NCBI GenBank assembly: GCA_036873755.1
Contig: JAVTVY010017181.1
Span: 62,001-126,000, forward strand
From: Hanleya hanleyi
Taxonomy: Eukaryota > Mollusca > Polyplacophora > Lepidopleurida > Hanleyidae
Direction: 5' to 3'
DNA: 64,000 nucleotides
In this document: positions 45,896-58,252 of the stretch, in pieces
Layout of the letters: every line of letters begins with the position of its first letter
Position numbering within the stretch: position 1 is the stretch's first letter
The notes under the pieces: generated by a model
The model's input: the letters and a program-made list of their open reading frames with translations, nothing else
What the model was told of the DNA's origin: nothing
The model's database searches: none
Program-made: the position numbers and the translations under genes

Positions 45896-45925
45896 GTTTT
45901 GTGATGTTTTGCTGATGCACTCACT
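45866..45925. repeat. Two 30-bp direct repeats at PLE truncation point
   Basis: gttttgtgacgttttgctga plus tgcactcact occurs at 45866-45895 and 45896-45925 with one mismatch. The first half is PLE sequence. Confidence 0.88.
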
Positions 45926-47014
45926 GACTCTTAGTTTAACTTCCAAATTCAAAGGTCAAACTCCATTTACGACTCATTTCCCTACACCTCGCCTCACGTT
46001 TAGGCCTCCAATCATAAGAGATTTGATGTTTATATCCTACTAAGCTTAATTTATTTATCATAATCAATTTATAGTGTTATTGTTAACCATTTTGCGTATG
46101 CGAATTATCAATTTCATTGCTGATATGGCTATCTTTGGCTATATTAAGCCTTGATGAAGTCATAGATACGGCATGACGGCCTCTCACAGATGGGAACAGA
46201 CTTCTGAAATATTCTCCATCCTTTTCTGAATTAATTTCCGAAGTTTCATGCTTTAGTCACAAAATGTACGATTGGTCTACTTAACAACTGCACTAAACAT
46301 CATCTCGCAAACGTAGGTGTTCCCAGCCGAAAACTTAATCAACCCAAATATATTTGAATTCCCACTGACGTGTGAGCTATTGATTTGGAGAAAGAAGAGT
46401 ATTTAACTTTTTCTTTCAACAAATCTAAAGGTTGGCTGTACTAGTAGTAACCAGATGAACATTTTTACGATAGCTAATCATTGGGTGTTTGTAGCATGCA
46501 CGAGGTAGAATAAACCTAATTGGCGCTGCTTAATTCAGGTCATCATACTCTATACGCACCACTGCTCACCACGTGCGTTTAAGTTCGATCGTAAAAATGA
46601 CGGAGGTGTTCCTCTTAATATGGAAATAGGATTTGAAACTGTGTGCTATCGTTTCAACGTGGATGAATTAACAGAAACGCGGAAATTAATTCTGAGATAT
46701 ACTGATTTCATGGTTTTGAGGAAGGCCAGTGGCGGTAACTCGCTGTTGTTTCAGGCGTTGTCTACGATGCCCTAAATGCCAATACGAGATAGGACAGGGT
46801 ACTGTTGTACTTGTGGTTACTCCTCTATTATCAATTATGGAAGAACAAACGGACTTTCTAAACGCATGAAAAATTATATCAAATCATAATCCTACTAAGT
46901 CATTTTCTAACAATGAACACTCATGTTTAATTAATTACCCCTCATTCTGTGTTAGTCATATTGCGAATTTTGACAGATAATTACGCGACTACGGGACTTG
47001 TGGCGTATGCTCAC
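45926..47014. other. Downstream part of the 47-kb gene; no exon fixed
   Basis: Further exons of the minus-strand gene at 47.0-47.6 kb would be expected here, but none could be supported. Confidence 0.35.
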
Positions 47015-47241
47015 CTGAAGGGTCCACACATTCAACCTTAATCAGAAGGATTCGAGAATTCGACTTCCGTTTGCCTCTGAAGATTCTACATACAAGTTCC
47101 GAGACGCTGTTTGAAACAAATAAGTTTTGATTCGTTGACAGACAATGACATACACCCAACTGACAATCCAATGTCAAACACAGAATAGTTCCATTATACA
47201 ATGAACCACACATGTGATTAAAGAGAGACAGATCTTCAAGT
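47015..47241 (-). CDS. Second exon of an unidentified secreted or membrane protein
   Basis: Acceptor gactttag|act and donor tcag|gtgagc frame 227 bases that enter in phase 2, matching exon 1, and leave in phase 1. It is stop-free in that frame: LEDLSLFNHMCGSLYNGT, ILCLTLDCQLGVCHC, and VSELVCRIFRGKRK then VECVDPS. It is rich in cysteine and has one N-glycosylation-type site (NGT). No domain was recognised. Confidence 0.55.
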
Positions 47242-47395
47242 CTAAAGTCAAAAATGTTTGGTCATGCTTGAATACAATCAAACAAACAAACTAATTGACC
47301 TAAACACTTATCATATCATGGCTATGGTTACTGTGACTGGCTTATTTTCAAGAATCCACGTGCTTCTGAGAATATTTGATGAAGATTACCATTAC

Positions 47396-47631
47396 CCGTT
47401 GAAGTCGACCCTTAATAAAAATCTTTCCACTGAATCCTGTCTGAGGAAACAGACATTTATCATTGATTTTATAACATGCACTAACACCTGGCCTTTATTA
47501 TTGTTCAACTGAAGGAATTCACCGGATGTACATTCGGCCAGATCAGGAAGATACGCCCCTCTATACTGGCCAGCGCTCGTGGACATAGACAAATATACTA
47601 TACAGCCAAACACAAGATCAGTTAATTCCAT
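47396..47631 (-). CDS. First exon of an unidentified secreted or membrane protein
   Basis: ATG 47631 starts a signal-peptide-like sequence (MELTDLVFGCIVYLSMSTSA, likely cleavage near residue 20), followed by QYRGAYLPDLAECTSGEFLQ and later CFLRQDSVERFLLRVDFNG. The exon ends at acgg|gtaatg, phase 2, matching the exon at 47015-47241. The gene would continue toward lower coordinates, where further exons were not found. Confidence 0.55.
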
Positions 47632-47681
47632 AATCGACTGTATTTCATGTAATACAATATAGATGAGATCAAATCTTCAAA

Positions 47682-48035
47682 TTAAAAGCGTGTGGTCCGT
47701 CATTCATAATTCAGCCGTCGTCCATTAAAATATCCGCGTCCAGAATCCAAGGACCTATTCAATATTCCATATAACAGTATTAGCATCAAATTCAAAAAGA
47801 CAATCATAGTACACATCAACATTTCCTGCAAGAGAGACGCGGTCAACAGTTTTCAGTGATGTCGGCAAAGACATGATGATGCTCCAAAAATATCAAATCC
47901 TTATCACTGATCAGTATTCTTAATCCAAAATATTCGTTGTAAAGTCGTCATCTAGAGAATGATGTATCTCCGTCACGCTTTGATTGTGACTGTTCATATG
48001 AGCACCATGAGGATCTTGAAATACATGGGTTCACA
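47682..48035 (-). mobile_element. PLE 3'-end copy
   Basis: It begins 'attaaaagcgtgtggtccgtc' and runs through 'ccgcgtccagaatccaagg' to 'tacatgggttcacac'. It lies just upstream of the gene start at 47631. Confidence 0.85.
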
Positions 48036-48720
48036 CCACATGATATACAATATAGCAGAGTAAAAACGGCAATCCACTAGTCGTGTGGCATTTTTTGCGA
48101 CAACAGTTTAGTTGTGACACTAAACCCTCTCAGACTGATGACTACTCATTCAAGTTACGTTGTACAGTTCCGCCCTCAGTCAAGATTTCTGTCAATATCA
48201 TCAGGTTAGGCGTACATGTGCGTGGGTAGACAACTTCACTTGTCGTCAACCAGTGAGCTGATTGGCTGAGAGCTGACTGGTATAATCTGATTACTCTCAT
48301 TCGTATTTATTGAATATCATACCTGGTCATTAGGTTGACTACGATTTGCATAGCTAAGTGAAGGAAACGTGAGCAGGGACAATGAATTCAGGTAAAACCT
48401 CCTGAACCCTTCTCGTAATCTCGTAAAAAATTAAACGGCAAATATGGTTGACGTACGGCAGAAACCTAGTTAAAACCCGGCTACAAAGAGAAGATACTTT
48501 GTACAGAAAAGGTCGAAATGTGTGACGTATACGTCGTGTAGTAAGGGAGTCAGATTAATCCTTCACGTGCGAATAATGGAAAGGCCCTTCTCCAGTAACA
48601 GTATTATCCACCCGACATTAAATTAGGTTTGAATACACACAGAAAACATACGCTGTGCACTGACCTACTGACGGCTTAACGGATTTCCCTCATGGTCATC
48701 TTGAAGAGATCGAGGTTTGA
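48036..48720. other. Unassigned
   Basis: No exon, RNA gene or known repeat was seen. Confidence 0.4.
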
Positions 48721-48992
48721 TCCTCCATGCCCGAAGTTTTTAAAACTGGAAGATATCAACCTATACAATATCGTACCAAATCTGAAATTTGGTTCGCTCT
48801 TGTTGGGATACAGTGTTTATTCCGAATGAAAATATAGTCCTTTTCGAAACGGAACGTTGACAATAAATACTCGCCCTATGTTGAACCGGTGTAGCAATGG
48901 TCATCATCAACGACTAAGGTCGGCAATAAATTTCTCGCCATAACTCTAGAAGCCATTTTGAATCCGTAGGAAAACATTGGTCATTGTCAACA

Positions 48993-49018
48993 ATTGCAAG
49001 CGTCTAGTCCATCATTCA
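48993..49018 (-). mobile_element. PLE terminus stub
   Basis: 'attgcaagcgtctagtccatcattcaa' is followed at once by another PLE 3' end, so two insertions used the same spot. Confidence 0.75.
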
Positions 49019-49170
49019 ATTACAAGCGTCTGGTCCGTCATTCATAATTCAACCGTCCTCCATTAACAAATTACCGTGCCTGTAATCCAAAGACCTAATT
49101 CATAAAACAGCATTAACACCAAATTAAAAAACCCCAACTACAATCATACTATACATACAAATAGGCTACG
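49017..49170 (-). mobile_element. PLE 3'-end copy, diverged
   Basis: 'attacaagcgtctggtccgtc' to 'catactatacatacaaatagg'. It lies within the minisatellite. Confidence 0.8.
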
Positions 49171-49501
49171 CGACAATAAATGACAATGACGATCGACAAT
49201 AAATTTCTTCCCTTCACTCTCACAGTGTTTTAGTATATAGAAAAATAATGGTGAGATACGGAAAAGTTGGGAATAATAGATGACGTCTTACAATTAAAAG
49301 GGTCATATATTGAGATCGTGGATTGATTCTCCATGCCCCCAGTTCCAAAAATTGGAAGATCTCAACCAATAAGATACCGCACCAAATCCGAAATTTAATT
49401 TGCTTTTTTGAGATGGAGTGTTTAGTCCGAATGAAAACATGGTCTTGGTCGACAATGACAATCAACAATAAATTACTTAGCCTCACTCTCACGGTGTTTA
49501 A

Positions 49502-50967
49502 GGACTCGAGGCCCGGATAATAGGTTCAAACTATCGATATTTTTTTTCTTTGCATATTTCAAAAGTTGAAGAATAAACCTATCAAGTGTTTCTGTTATTT
49601 CCCTCAAACACTGTTTGCAAACGTGAAATTTTAGCTCTCAAAAATTCACTGTGTAATACACACAATTCACGCGCTGGGCTCATTTAATGATAATTATTTG
49701 TTTTTCTACTACATTCATGCCGACGCCGCCATCCTTTACAAAATATTGAACAGGAAATTATACGGTCTATCTCAGTGTTTTCGCGCCACATGACAAAATA
49801 AACAAATACAAACACACGGCTCAGGTGGTCAACCATTTCCGGAAAGCATGTGGTATGTGCATTGCCAATTTGCGTAATATTTTTCATAATATTTCACTCG
49901 ACATTCTATCAACATATCTTAGTTGCCAACATAATCATGGGAAGAAAACGTTACAAGATTACGCCGGTCGCCCGTAACAAGCTTCAACTACTGAACGAGG
50001 GAAACACTGCATGTATCTGGCTTTTTAACACCACAGTGGAAATGGCCGCTGTCAGTTTTTCCCCTTTGAGGTCTGTCGACTGACCAGTTCCTGTTTTCTT
50101 CTCTTTCCTTGAGCTAGACTTTTTTCAGTCGGCAATTAAATCCGTGAACGCCAAATTGCCGCAAATCACATCTCTGTAAGCCATTTATAGAGTGCTAATT
50201 GGCGGTCGACGTCTAATCAATCACCCGTGGTGAGAGATTTCGGAAGGTGTGTAAACTGATCAGCGGGGCATATTCCAGCATGCAAATTCATCTTCGTGAC
50301 TGGTTTTCTACACTTTCTCAAAATATATTGTTCTCAAGTGATTAAAGAACGTTTGATCTATAATCCCTATATGTTGTGTGAGAATATTGTGCCATTATCA
50401 TGAAGTAGCGGATAATAATTACAGATTATCATCTGAAAAGTAGATGATTTTTGTTTACGCTCTACATGTATATCCGACATATGTTTTTTTACACAGCTGA
50501 TACTTACAAACTTGCTAATAACTGCTCTATTTTTCATGTCAATTCTTGGGTTTTTCAAAATGTTGACTTGTTTTGAAGTTATTGGAACTTGAAATGGAGT
50601 TTCATTTTGTTTCAAAAAATAAACTTTACAACGCTCTCAAACTTTTTCTAAGAGTTTAAAAAATGAGACACTTGTTTGGTATGAAAGGTTTATTATCACC
50701 ATGCAAAATCTCGGACTCGTTACTTGTAAAATAATAGGTGAATTTAGCGATATAAAAAGATAATATTTTTTTGAAATAACTGTTTTCTAACTGCAACAAA
50801 ATCGTTGAAATAAACGTAAGAATTAAATTCTTACTTTATTCGGAACGCCCGAATCGTGATCTCGCCAATCATATAAAACACATATATGTATGTGAAGTGG
50901 TTGTGATGAAATGAGACAGAATACAAGAGGGTGTCTAACATCAGGCGCTACCCCGGGACTCGAGTCC
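49502..50967. mobile_element. TTAA-flanked DNA element with inverted ends
   Basis: The left end GGACTCGAGGCCCGG and the inverted right end GGACTCGAGTCCCGGGG flank a 1,466-bp body. TTAA lies directly outside at 49498-49501 and 50968-50971. The surrounding minisatellite unit rejoins when it is removed. TTAA targets are used by piggyBac and Kolobok elements; no transposase was recognised, so it is probably non-autonomous. Confidence 0.82.
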
Positions 50968-51190
50968 TTAAGTCCGAATGAAATTCTTGCTCCTAGTTGA
51001 TCCTCGACAAAAATATCTTTCCCCTAGTCTCACAGTGTTTATTTCGGAGGAAAACATTGTGCCTGGTCGACAATGACGGTCGACAATAAATTTATTTTCC
51101 TACTGTCGCATGTTCAGTCTGAAGGAAAACATTGGTCATGTCGACAGTGACGGTCGAAAATAAATTTCTCGTCCATAGATAGCTACTCCC

Positions 51191-51761
51191 AGAACTCTCC
51201 CGGAAAATATAACTAACTATACAGACTGCGAAGTATCCACATAACAGACACCGTGATTGTTCAATGCCGAAACATTACACGGTATTCCAAAATTTCTATT
51301 CGTGATATTAATGGAGTTTACCCAGTTTTTATTTCGAACAATTTATTAGGCAAGCTCACATTGAGCTGGATTACCCAACACAAAATACCCAACACACCTA
51401 TATCCTGGTTTGTGGGTCAAAATTGTGGGTCAGATTCTAGTAGATATAAAGAAGATAGGGTGTAACACTAACAAAACTTAGAATGTAGATACAATAATTA
51501 AATGCGAAAAGGTGACCTGGAGGATTTATTATATGTACATATATGTTGCAGTGAAAAATACACATAATGAATTTTAACTCTCTGAAGATACCATCAGACT
51601 ACGTAGTATTTCTTGGCTAAACATTGGAACGAAAATCTGGAAACTCCATTTTCTCACATCTTCGCTACTAGAGCAAAGAAAACCTAGGACAATTGGTCTG
51701 TAAATCGAATCAATCAACAAGGCATGCTTAAGTGCTAGAGTCAAGTACGTCTATATCAAAT
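51191..51761. other. Unassigned
   Basis: One short plus-strand frame (51253-51465) with no recognised features. Confidence 0.4.
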
Positions 51762-52518
51762 AAGTCTATAGACCTATATCTCTATAAAAATGAGGCGGGC
51801 CTTCTCTCTCGTTGAATGTATGACAAAAGAGATGATTACAATTTCGACATCGTAAACTATCCCTTTCTGAACAGTAATATTCCAGTGGGACCTGCATTAT
51901 GACGTATACATATCACGCCTAGTAGTATTTGCTAGATCTTGTGTTAAATGTGACGATTTTAATCAACGCCACAAAACATTGTTGCAGAAACTTATAAAAC
52001 AGGGCTACACCACCAAGCGCCTCCACTCAAAATTTCTCAAATTTGGGAATACATATCGCATGCTGATAGCAAAATACGAGCGTAGCCTGCAAGATCTATG
52101 GCGTTATGTTTCGTAACTTGTGTCTAATTCCGCTTAACCCGGCGCTAGGGGCCGTATGAAACCATGTGCTTCAAGATCTTCATGGTGCTCATATGAACAG
52201 GCACAATCAAAGCGTGACTGAGATACATCATTCTTTTGATGATTACTCTAAAACGAATATTACGGATTAAGAATACTGATCAGCGATACGGATTTGATAT
52301 TTTCGGAACATCATGATGTTTTGCCGGCATCATTGAAAACTGTTGACCGCTACTCTCTTGCAGGAAACAAGCCTATGTTTATGTACACTATGATTGTCTT
52401 TTGAATTTGGTGCTAATACTGTTATATGGAATATGGAATAGGTCTTTGGATTATGGACGCGGATATTCTCTAATGGACGACGGCTGAATTATGAATGACG
52501 GACTAGACGCTTGTAATT
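51762..52518 (+). mobile_element. PLE 3'-end copy
   Basis: It starts near 'tagacctatatctctataaaaatgagg', carries the RT C-terminal coding region (decayed NYPFLNSNIPVGP, then RSLQDLWRYVS) and ends at the common terminus 'gactagacgcttgtaatt'. Besides the 1996-2208 insertion, it is the only copy in plus orientation. Confidence 0.9.
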
Positions 52519-52859
52519 CGAATATCGATTGGCTGATCACAAGATCGTTGTGGCAATTAGAAGTTTACAAGCACGATAGAGTATTCTCTTCCGCCAACAA
52601 TATACGTGGATGTCAATTATTGTTAGACAAAATGGACTAACATGTGGAAATCTGACATAATATTCTGCGACCTCATGGTGCCTCTATATCATGGTGTCCA
52701 CACTTCATGATATGCGAACTATGTGACTTATTATGCAGAAGGGGATCGATTAATTGGAAGTATGTTTTCGAAATTTCGAGGGTTTCCAAGAAACTATAAT
52801 CGGTTGTGGTGAGCACACTTGATCATAAGTAAGCCGGTATCAGCAACAGCTTTCACATG

Positions 52860-53540
52860 TAATTGCGAGAGTAGGGGTAAGAAATTTATTGTCGAGCAGG
52901 ATAAATGTTTTCCTTCTAACTAAAACACTGCTACAGTGAGGGCAAAAGATTCATTGTCGACCATCATTGTCGACCAAGACCAATGTATTTCTTCGGATTA
53001 AAACACTGGGACAGTAGGAGGGAGAAATTTAATATCGACTTCATTGTCGACCAAGAACAGCGTATTCCTTCGGGCTAAAATACTGCGAGGAGATAGGACG
53101 AGAAAAATATTGTCAACCGTCGGTGTCGACCAGGACCAATTTGGACTAAATCATTACGAGAAATGTATTGCCGACCAGGACCAATGTTTACTTCAGATTA
53201 AATCAATGCGAGAGTTCAGGCAAGACAGTTATTTTCGGCCAGGATCAATGCTTTCCTTCTTACTAAAACGCTGCTGGAGTGAGGGCAAGAAATTTATTGT
53301 CATTGTCGACCATACCATCATTGTTGACCATAACCAGTGTTTTTCTTCGAAGTAAAACACTGCGAGATTAGGAGTGAGAAATTGAATATCGGCTTCATTT
53401 TCGACCAGGAATAGCGTATTCATTCGGGCTAAAATAATGAGAGGGTAAAGGGCGAGAAAATTATTGTCGACCGCCATTGTCGACCAGGGCCAATGTTTTC
53501 CTTCTGATTAAAACATTGCAAGAATGATATACAGATAGCA
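52860..53540. repeat. Minisatellite array, reverse orientation
   Basis: About seven units of roughly 90-100 bp with 'gagaaatttattgtcgacc', 'attgtcgaccaggaccaatg' and 'ttccttcggattaaaacactg', the reverse complement of the 48.8-51.2 kb units. 53587-53640 also mirrors the longer 'ctgggggcatgga' block. Confidence 0.82.
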
Positions 53541-54795
53541 ACGATTTCCTTCGGTCTAAAGTATGGTTCGAGATTATGACGTGCAATTTATTATGGGCCT
53601 GCAATATTTTGGAACTGGGGGCATGGAGGGTCCACCAGATTGTGACACGCTAGACCAAAGCACCAAACTTGGCGAATGCGTCGATTGAAAAATACTGAAA
53701 TATATCCAAAGGCGACCCCCTTGCTCTGGGCTCTGTGAGGCCGTCTGGCCCATAAAGGGCATTTGAACAATAGCTTCCCAGTAGCGTTGTTGTTTTCATT
53801 ACCATTGAGGCTACGCAGCTGAAACTTGCCACACTATATCTCTGTGTCAAACGCTACCAGTTAATGTAATAGAATACAAGATGGCGGTTCTGATGACGAC
53901 ACAATAATATGAAAGCCATTTTGCGAACGATTTTTCCAAAAGATTTTTTTATTTGTGCTAAATCCACCAAAACCAATTAGGTTTAAATAACCATCTATAA
54001 AACTAAACAACTAAACACTCCCCCGGTCCCTGTTATACTTCCATCTCATGAAATTAAAAGTAGAAAGATAGAAAAGCTTAACACCGCTCTCGTATTCCAG
54101 CTTTCATCTACAAAAACTTGAAAGTAGAGATGAAAAACCCGACATCGCGCCTGTAATTCAGCTTTCCATCTGGCAAAATTGAAAGTATAAAGGTGGAAAG
54201 CTTGCATCACTCTCGTATTCCTGCTCTGCATTTGGCAAAATTGATAAAAGGAAGATAACATGCAAGACATCGCTTACATATATCGCATTTCACAATACAA
54301 TTAGGATATAGGAAATACGAGAGCGATATAATTTGCTGGAATCAGCCATATATCTCCCAATCTCCAGTATATATATATTTTACGACAATATAGTCTCATT
54401 TTCAGGCAGATCTGTCTGATTAAAATTAGAAATCGTCTCCCTACCGTACCAGATGCAAAATAAAATCACATGTAGTAATATGCAAATACTGAATATTGGG
54501 AGAAACGGGACAATTATATCAATTTAATTTAACATACAAAAATGAAAGCTGTGTATAATGTTCCCATTTACTTTCAGTTCTACTAGATGGTAAGCTGGAA
54601 TACAAGAGCGGTATCGAGCTTTCCGTCTTTCTGATTTCAACTTTGCGAGATGGGAAGCTGAATTTTCACGGACTTCGCCTCGGATTCATTATTTATCGTG
54701 ATATGACATGCTTTTTGTCCAGTGCTGCGAGACCCATATATCATCAACGTGGGGTGTGTACAGAAATGTGTTTCCCATGCGATAAATAAACATAG
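53541..54795. repeat. AT-rich region with ~75-bp repeats
   Basis: Three direct units around 'gctctcgtattccagctttc' lie at 54040-54265 and inverted relatives at 54570-54665, so the region could fold back. No genes were recognised. Confidence 0.55.
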
Positions 54796-55000
54796 ATGTT
54801 TCCAATAATCTTGAAATTTCACATATTCCTGTCTGATCACAAAACGTCGTTTGGGATTGCATCTGAGCTGCTTCCAACAGAGGATTCTGGAACAAAATGT
54901 GGGGAAAAACGTGCGGTGATTGTACCTTGTGTCGCTATGCAAGTTAATGGCAACGTTTATATTGATTTATCGCCTGGAAACAAAAAACATTTTCAGGTAC
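54796..55000 (+). CDS. Possible exon, unidentified
   Basis: The open frame reads SDHKTSFGIASELLPTEDSG, then CGEKRAVIVPCVAMQVNGNV and YIDLSPGNKKHFQ, and meets a plausible donor (ttcag|gtactt) at about 54997. The acceptor is uncertain and the family is not known. Confidence 0.3.
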
Positions 55001-56137
55001 TTAAGTCCTAAACGCTGATACTGTGCGTCTCGCGGGAAGAGAACACTCATCATCATTTCTCATTCAAAATCTCATGAAGCAGGCAAAATAATAGAATTCC
55101 GAAACCAATTTGAGGGTGAGTGTTTAGATTTATTTAAATCTAATTGCTTTTGGTGGATTCATTCGCACGTATCCGATTATATTCAGCTAGATAAGACCGC
55201 GGTAAATCCTATGACCAGAGTTTCAGCCAATCAGAAGCAACTGCCAGGAGAAATTGCCTAGTGACGCCAGATATGGATACCAGCACTCCGGAGAAGCTTT
55301 GATCTCGGCGGGGGTGAAGTCAGTTGTCATAACAAATTCAAGCGGCTGAGTTATCACAGGTCAAAGGATTCCGCCCACTCCCTCAGTGATCTTTTCTCTG
55401 GTGCTCGAAGTCGAAGAACCGTTGAGAGCTGACACTAGTTAACTTACCATATTGTGGTCATTTTCAGCCTGTTACGGAGCAGAGCATCATGGGTTGTAAC
55501 TGTAAAGGTTTTTTTGATCATATTCTTAAAAATTAGTGCCTTTCCTACTTTAAAGTGTTCAATAGTATTTTATGACTAATCAGATAATTTGTTAGGCAGT
55601 TTCAGCGAAGACAATTGCCCAAATAAAAAAGTGAAAAATCGTTTCTAAAAATCGTCCTTAAATGGCTTAATTCTTAGAACATGACCTTTACATCATGAAA
55701 ACCGCCATATTGGATATTACATTTTCTGGTATCGCTTGATCTAGAGATATACTGGGGTTTCAGCTTCTTAGTCTGAGGGAAAATGAAAATAGCGAAGCTA
55801 CTGGGAAGTTATCTGTTCTTTTAACGATGATATTTTAAAGCAGATCCCCTTTTGGGGGCCAGAGAGCATCACAGGGCCCCCAGAGAGCACCACAGGGCCC
55901 AAAGCAATGCGAATCCCTTTTGAATTTGTTCTGTATGATGGTTGTGCCAAGTTGGGTGCATTGGACCAGCCGATCAAGATGTTTTTGTTGCGTCACCAGA
56001 TTATAATGGGCATATATATGGATTATTATGAGCGTAAATTTATTCTGCTTTCGGACAGACCAGCTCAGCGCGAAATGCTGACTGTAACATAACACTCGGC
56101 CATAGTAACTCAATGACTGATGATTTTAAGTTTAAAT
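55001..56137. other. Unassigned, with a short GC-rich repeat
   Basis: Two ~24-bp units 'agagagca(t/c)cacagggccc' lie at 55860-55905. Nothing else was recognised. Confidence 0.4.
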
Positions 56138-56850
56138 ATACAAGCGTCTAGTCTATAATTCATAATTCAGCCGTCGCCTATTAAAGAATATCCGCGTCCA
56201 TAATCCAAAGACCCATTCCATATCCATATAACAGCATTAGCACCAAATTCAAAAAAGACAATCATAGTATACATAAACATAGGCTAGTTTGCTGCAAGAG
56301 AGAAGCGGTCAACAGTTTTCAATGATACCGACAAGACATCATGATGTTCCAAAAATATCGCTGATCAGTATTCTTAATCCATAATAATCATTCTAAAGTC
56401 GTTATCTAGAGAATGGTGTATCTCAGTCACGCTTTGATTGTGGCTGTTCATATGAGTACCATGAGGATCTTGCATTACATGGGTTCATACGGCCCCTAGC
56501 CCAGGGTTAAGCGGAATTATACACAAGTTACGAAACGTAACGCCATAGATCTTGCACGCTACGTTCGTATTTTGCTATCAGCATGCGATATGTATCGCCA
56601 AATTTGCGAAACTTTTGAGTGGAGGCGCTTGGAGGAATAGCCCTGTTTTATAAGTTTCTGCAACAGTGTTTTGTGACGTAGATTGAAATCGTCACAATTA
56701 ACACAGGATCTAGCAAGTGCTACTAGGCGAGATATATATACGCCATATGTAGGTCCCACTGGAATATTACTGTCCAGAAAGGGATAGTTTACGATGTCGA
56801 AATTGTAATCATCTCTTTTGTCATGAAGTCGACGAGAGAGAATGCCCGCT
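56138..56850 (-). mobile_element. PLE 3'-end copy
   Basis: From 'atacaagcgtctagtctataattc' to 'gacgagagagaatgcccgct'. It includes the RT C-terminus in broken frame (MGPTYGVYISRLVALARSCV). Confidence 0.88.
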
Positions 56851-57478
56851 GTCTGTCCATTTTAATTAGTCGTCTACTTTGGAGCTTGTCAAAAATCAAT
56901 AGTTAACTCTGCAACAATTTTATAACAAATTAAACTCTACCCAATAACTACCATTTCTCTGTGATATCGATAATATATCACGCTTGAACTAACTTTTTCA
57001 TTCTCTCCATATAAAACGCCAGTGCAGGTGTTTATTTGCCGGGCCTCAATTACATGGGGAGACGTAATAATGTATTCATGCTCACTGGCACAAAGGTCAT
57101 TGATGCCAAATACAGTAATAACAGGCGGTCCGTGGGAATGTCGCTTATATCCCATGCCCAGTGAAATTGCCAAATGATAAACCGCACACGCCTCTATGAC
57201 CGTACACGGCATTGTTGACCTCGGTACTAGACAACACGAATACATTATGTCTCCCTATGCAATTGAGTCCGGGTACATGAAACAACTTTACTGAAGTTTT
57301 ATATGGAGAGAATTACAAAGTTATTTCAAGCGTGATATATTATCGATGTCACGGAGAAATGGTAGTCATTTCGTAGAGTTCTGTTTGTTCTACACGATGC
57401 GTAAAAGAAAATGTATGCAGAGTTAACTGCTGATTATTGGCAAGCTCCAAAGTAGACGACTAATTAAAGTGGACAGAC
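56851..57478. mobile_element. Inverted-repeat element (~165-bp arms)
   Basis: The left end gtctgtccattttaattagt and the right end, inverted, gtctgtccactttaattagt match, and the arms pair over about 165 bp with gaps. The ~280-bp core has a minus-strand frame (57245-56937, ...VITVFGINDLCASEHEY...) with no known family. The right arm lies in the start of the 867-bp tandem unit. Confidence 0.7.
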
Positions 57479-57917
57479 TATAGTATACGAGGTCGGTTCT
57501 TCAAGCCACAATACTATCACGTGAGCATTCCAAACACTGACGCTCAACCGTTTTAGTTAACACAATGGACCCGTCTTGCTAAATTTACGAAAACACGACT
57601 GGGATACTAAATGACATAATCGACATTGTCAATTTGACAATTATTATATTGACTGAGCATATCTGCAACTGAAATGTAGTTTCTAAGTGAAACGTGAAAC
57701 ATTCGCGATTTTTTGTCTCCTCTCAAATAGAGACGCGTTGGCTCGATCTTGAACAATTATCACAGCTGCCTTGAAATAAAACTGAGTACATATTTTCGAT
57801 GATGTGTTGTTGTGAATGTATATCGAGAATGACATCACTGTTGATTAAAGTATAATTTGCACATAACGTCAAACAGAGCATTGGAGTATTTGGGCCAAAA
57901 ATAACAGATATACATAC

Positions 57918-57987
57918 CATTAGTCAGTGAAATGTAAACCGCACATACGCCGATCAGGAAGTAAAATATACCGCATGTACACACCAT
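57918..57987 (-). CDS. Signal-peptide first exon, copy 1
   Basis: ATG 57987 begins MVCTCGIFYFLIGVCAVY then ISLTN, a typical signal peptide. It ends at aatg|gtatgt in phase 1, the usual junction after secreted-protein leaders. A TATA tract lies 36-50 bases upstream. The following exons were not identified; the minus-strand frame through 57723 is probably intronic. It could start any secreted protein gene, possibly a relative of the EGF/fucolectin gene. Confidence 0.5.
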
Positions 57988-58022
57988 ATTGTCGTTATTG
58001 TTGAGACAGCTTTATGCTCAGT

Positions 58023-58036
58023 GTATATATATATAC
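58023..58036 (-). promoter_or_regulatory. TATA-like tract upstream of signal-peptide exon
   Basis: gtatatatatatac lies 36-49 bases upstream of ATG 57987. It is a plausible TATA box, but simple AT repeats are common here. The same tract is repeated at 58890-58903. Confidence 0.4.
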
Positions 58037-58252
58037 GAAAGCCTTATGGCATGTATGTCATTCGTAACGGCTCATGGGTATACTCAATTGGTTTGATATT
58101 GAATTCTCTGGGTCTTTCTCGTCCAGGATAAATTACAACAGGACTCTGATGACGATGTTTTTAAGAAAGTTCTGTTTGTCTAGACATCTCCTGTATCAGA
58201 GGAATGGAAAGGAATCTATTCCACCTGGGATAGTATTTGCCGAATTACTACA

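Larger units (their letters stand above)
48721..51190. repeat. Dispersed minisatellite, forward units
   Basis: Units built from 'gacaatgacggtcgacaata', 'aatttctcgcc', 'ctctcacagtgttt' and 'gtccgaatgaaaacattggtc' occur at about 48780-48990, 49165-49230, 49410-49500 and 50972-51180. Two copies of a longer block ('ccatgcccccagttccaaaa' type) lie at 48727 and 49333. The array is interrupted by PLE pieces and by the TTAA element. Confidence 0.75.
57386..58252. repeat. 867-bp tandem unit, copy 1
   Basis: It is followed directly by copy 2 at 58253-59119. No difference was seen along the blocks compared, so it is either a very recent duplication or an assembly artefact. Each unit holds a TATA-like tract and a signal-peptide exon on the minus strand. 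Confidence 0.92.
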
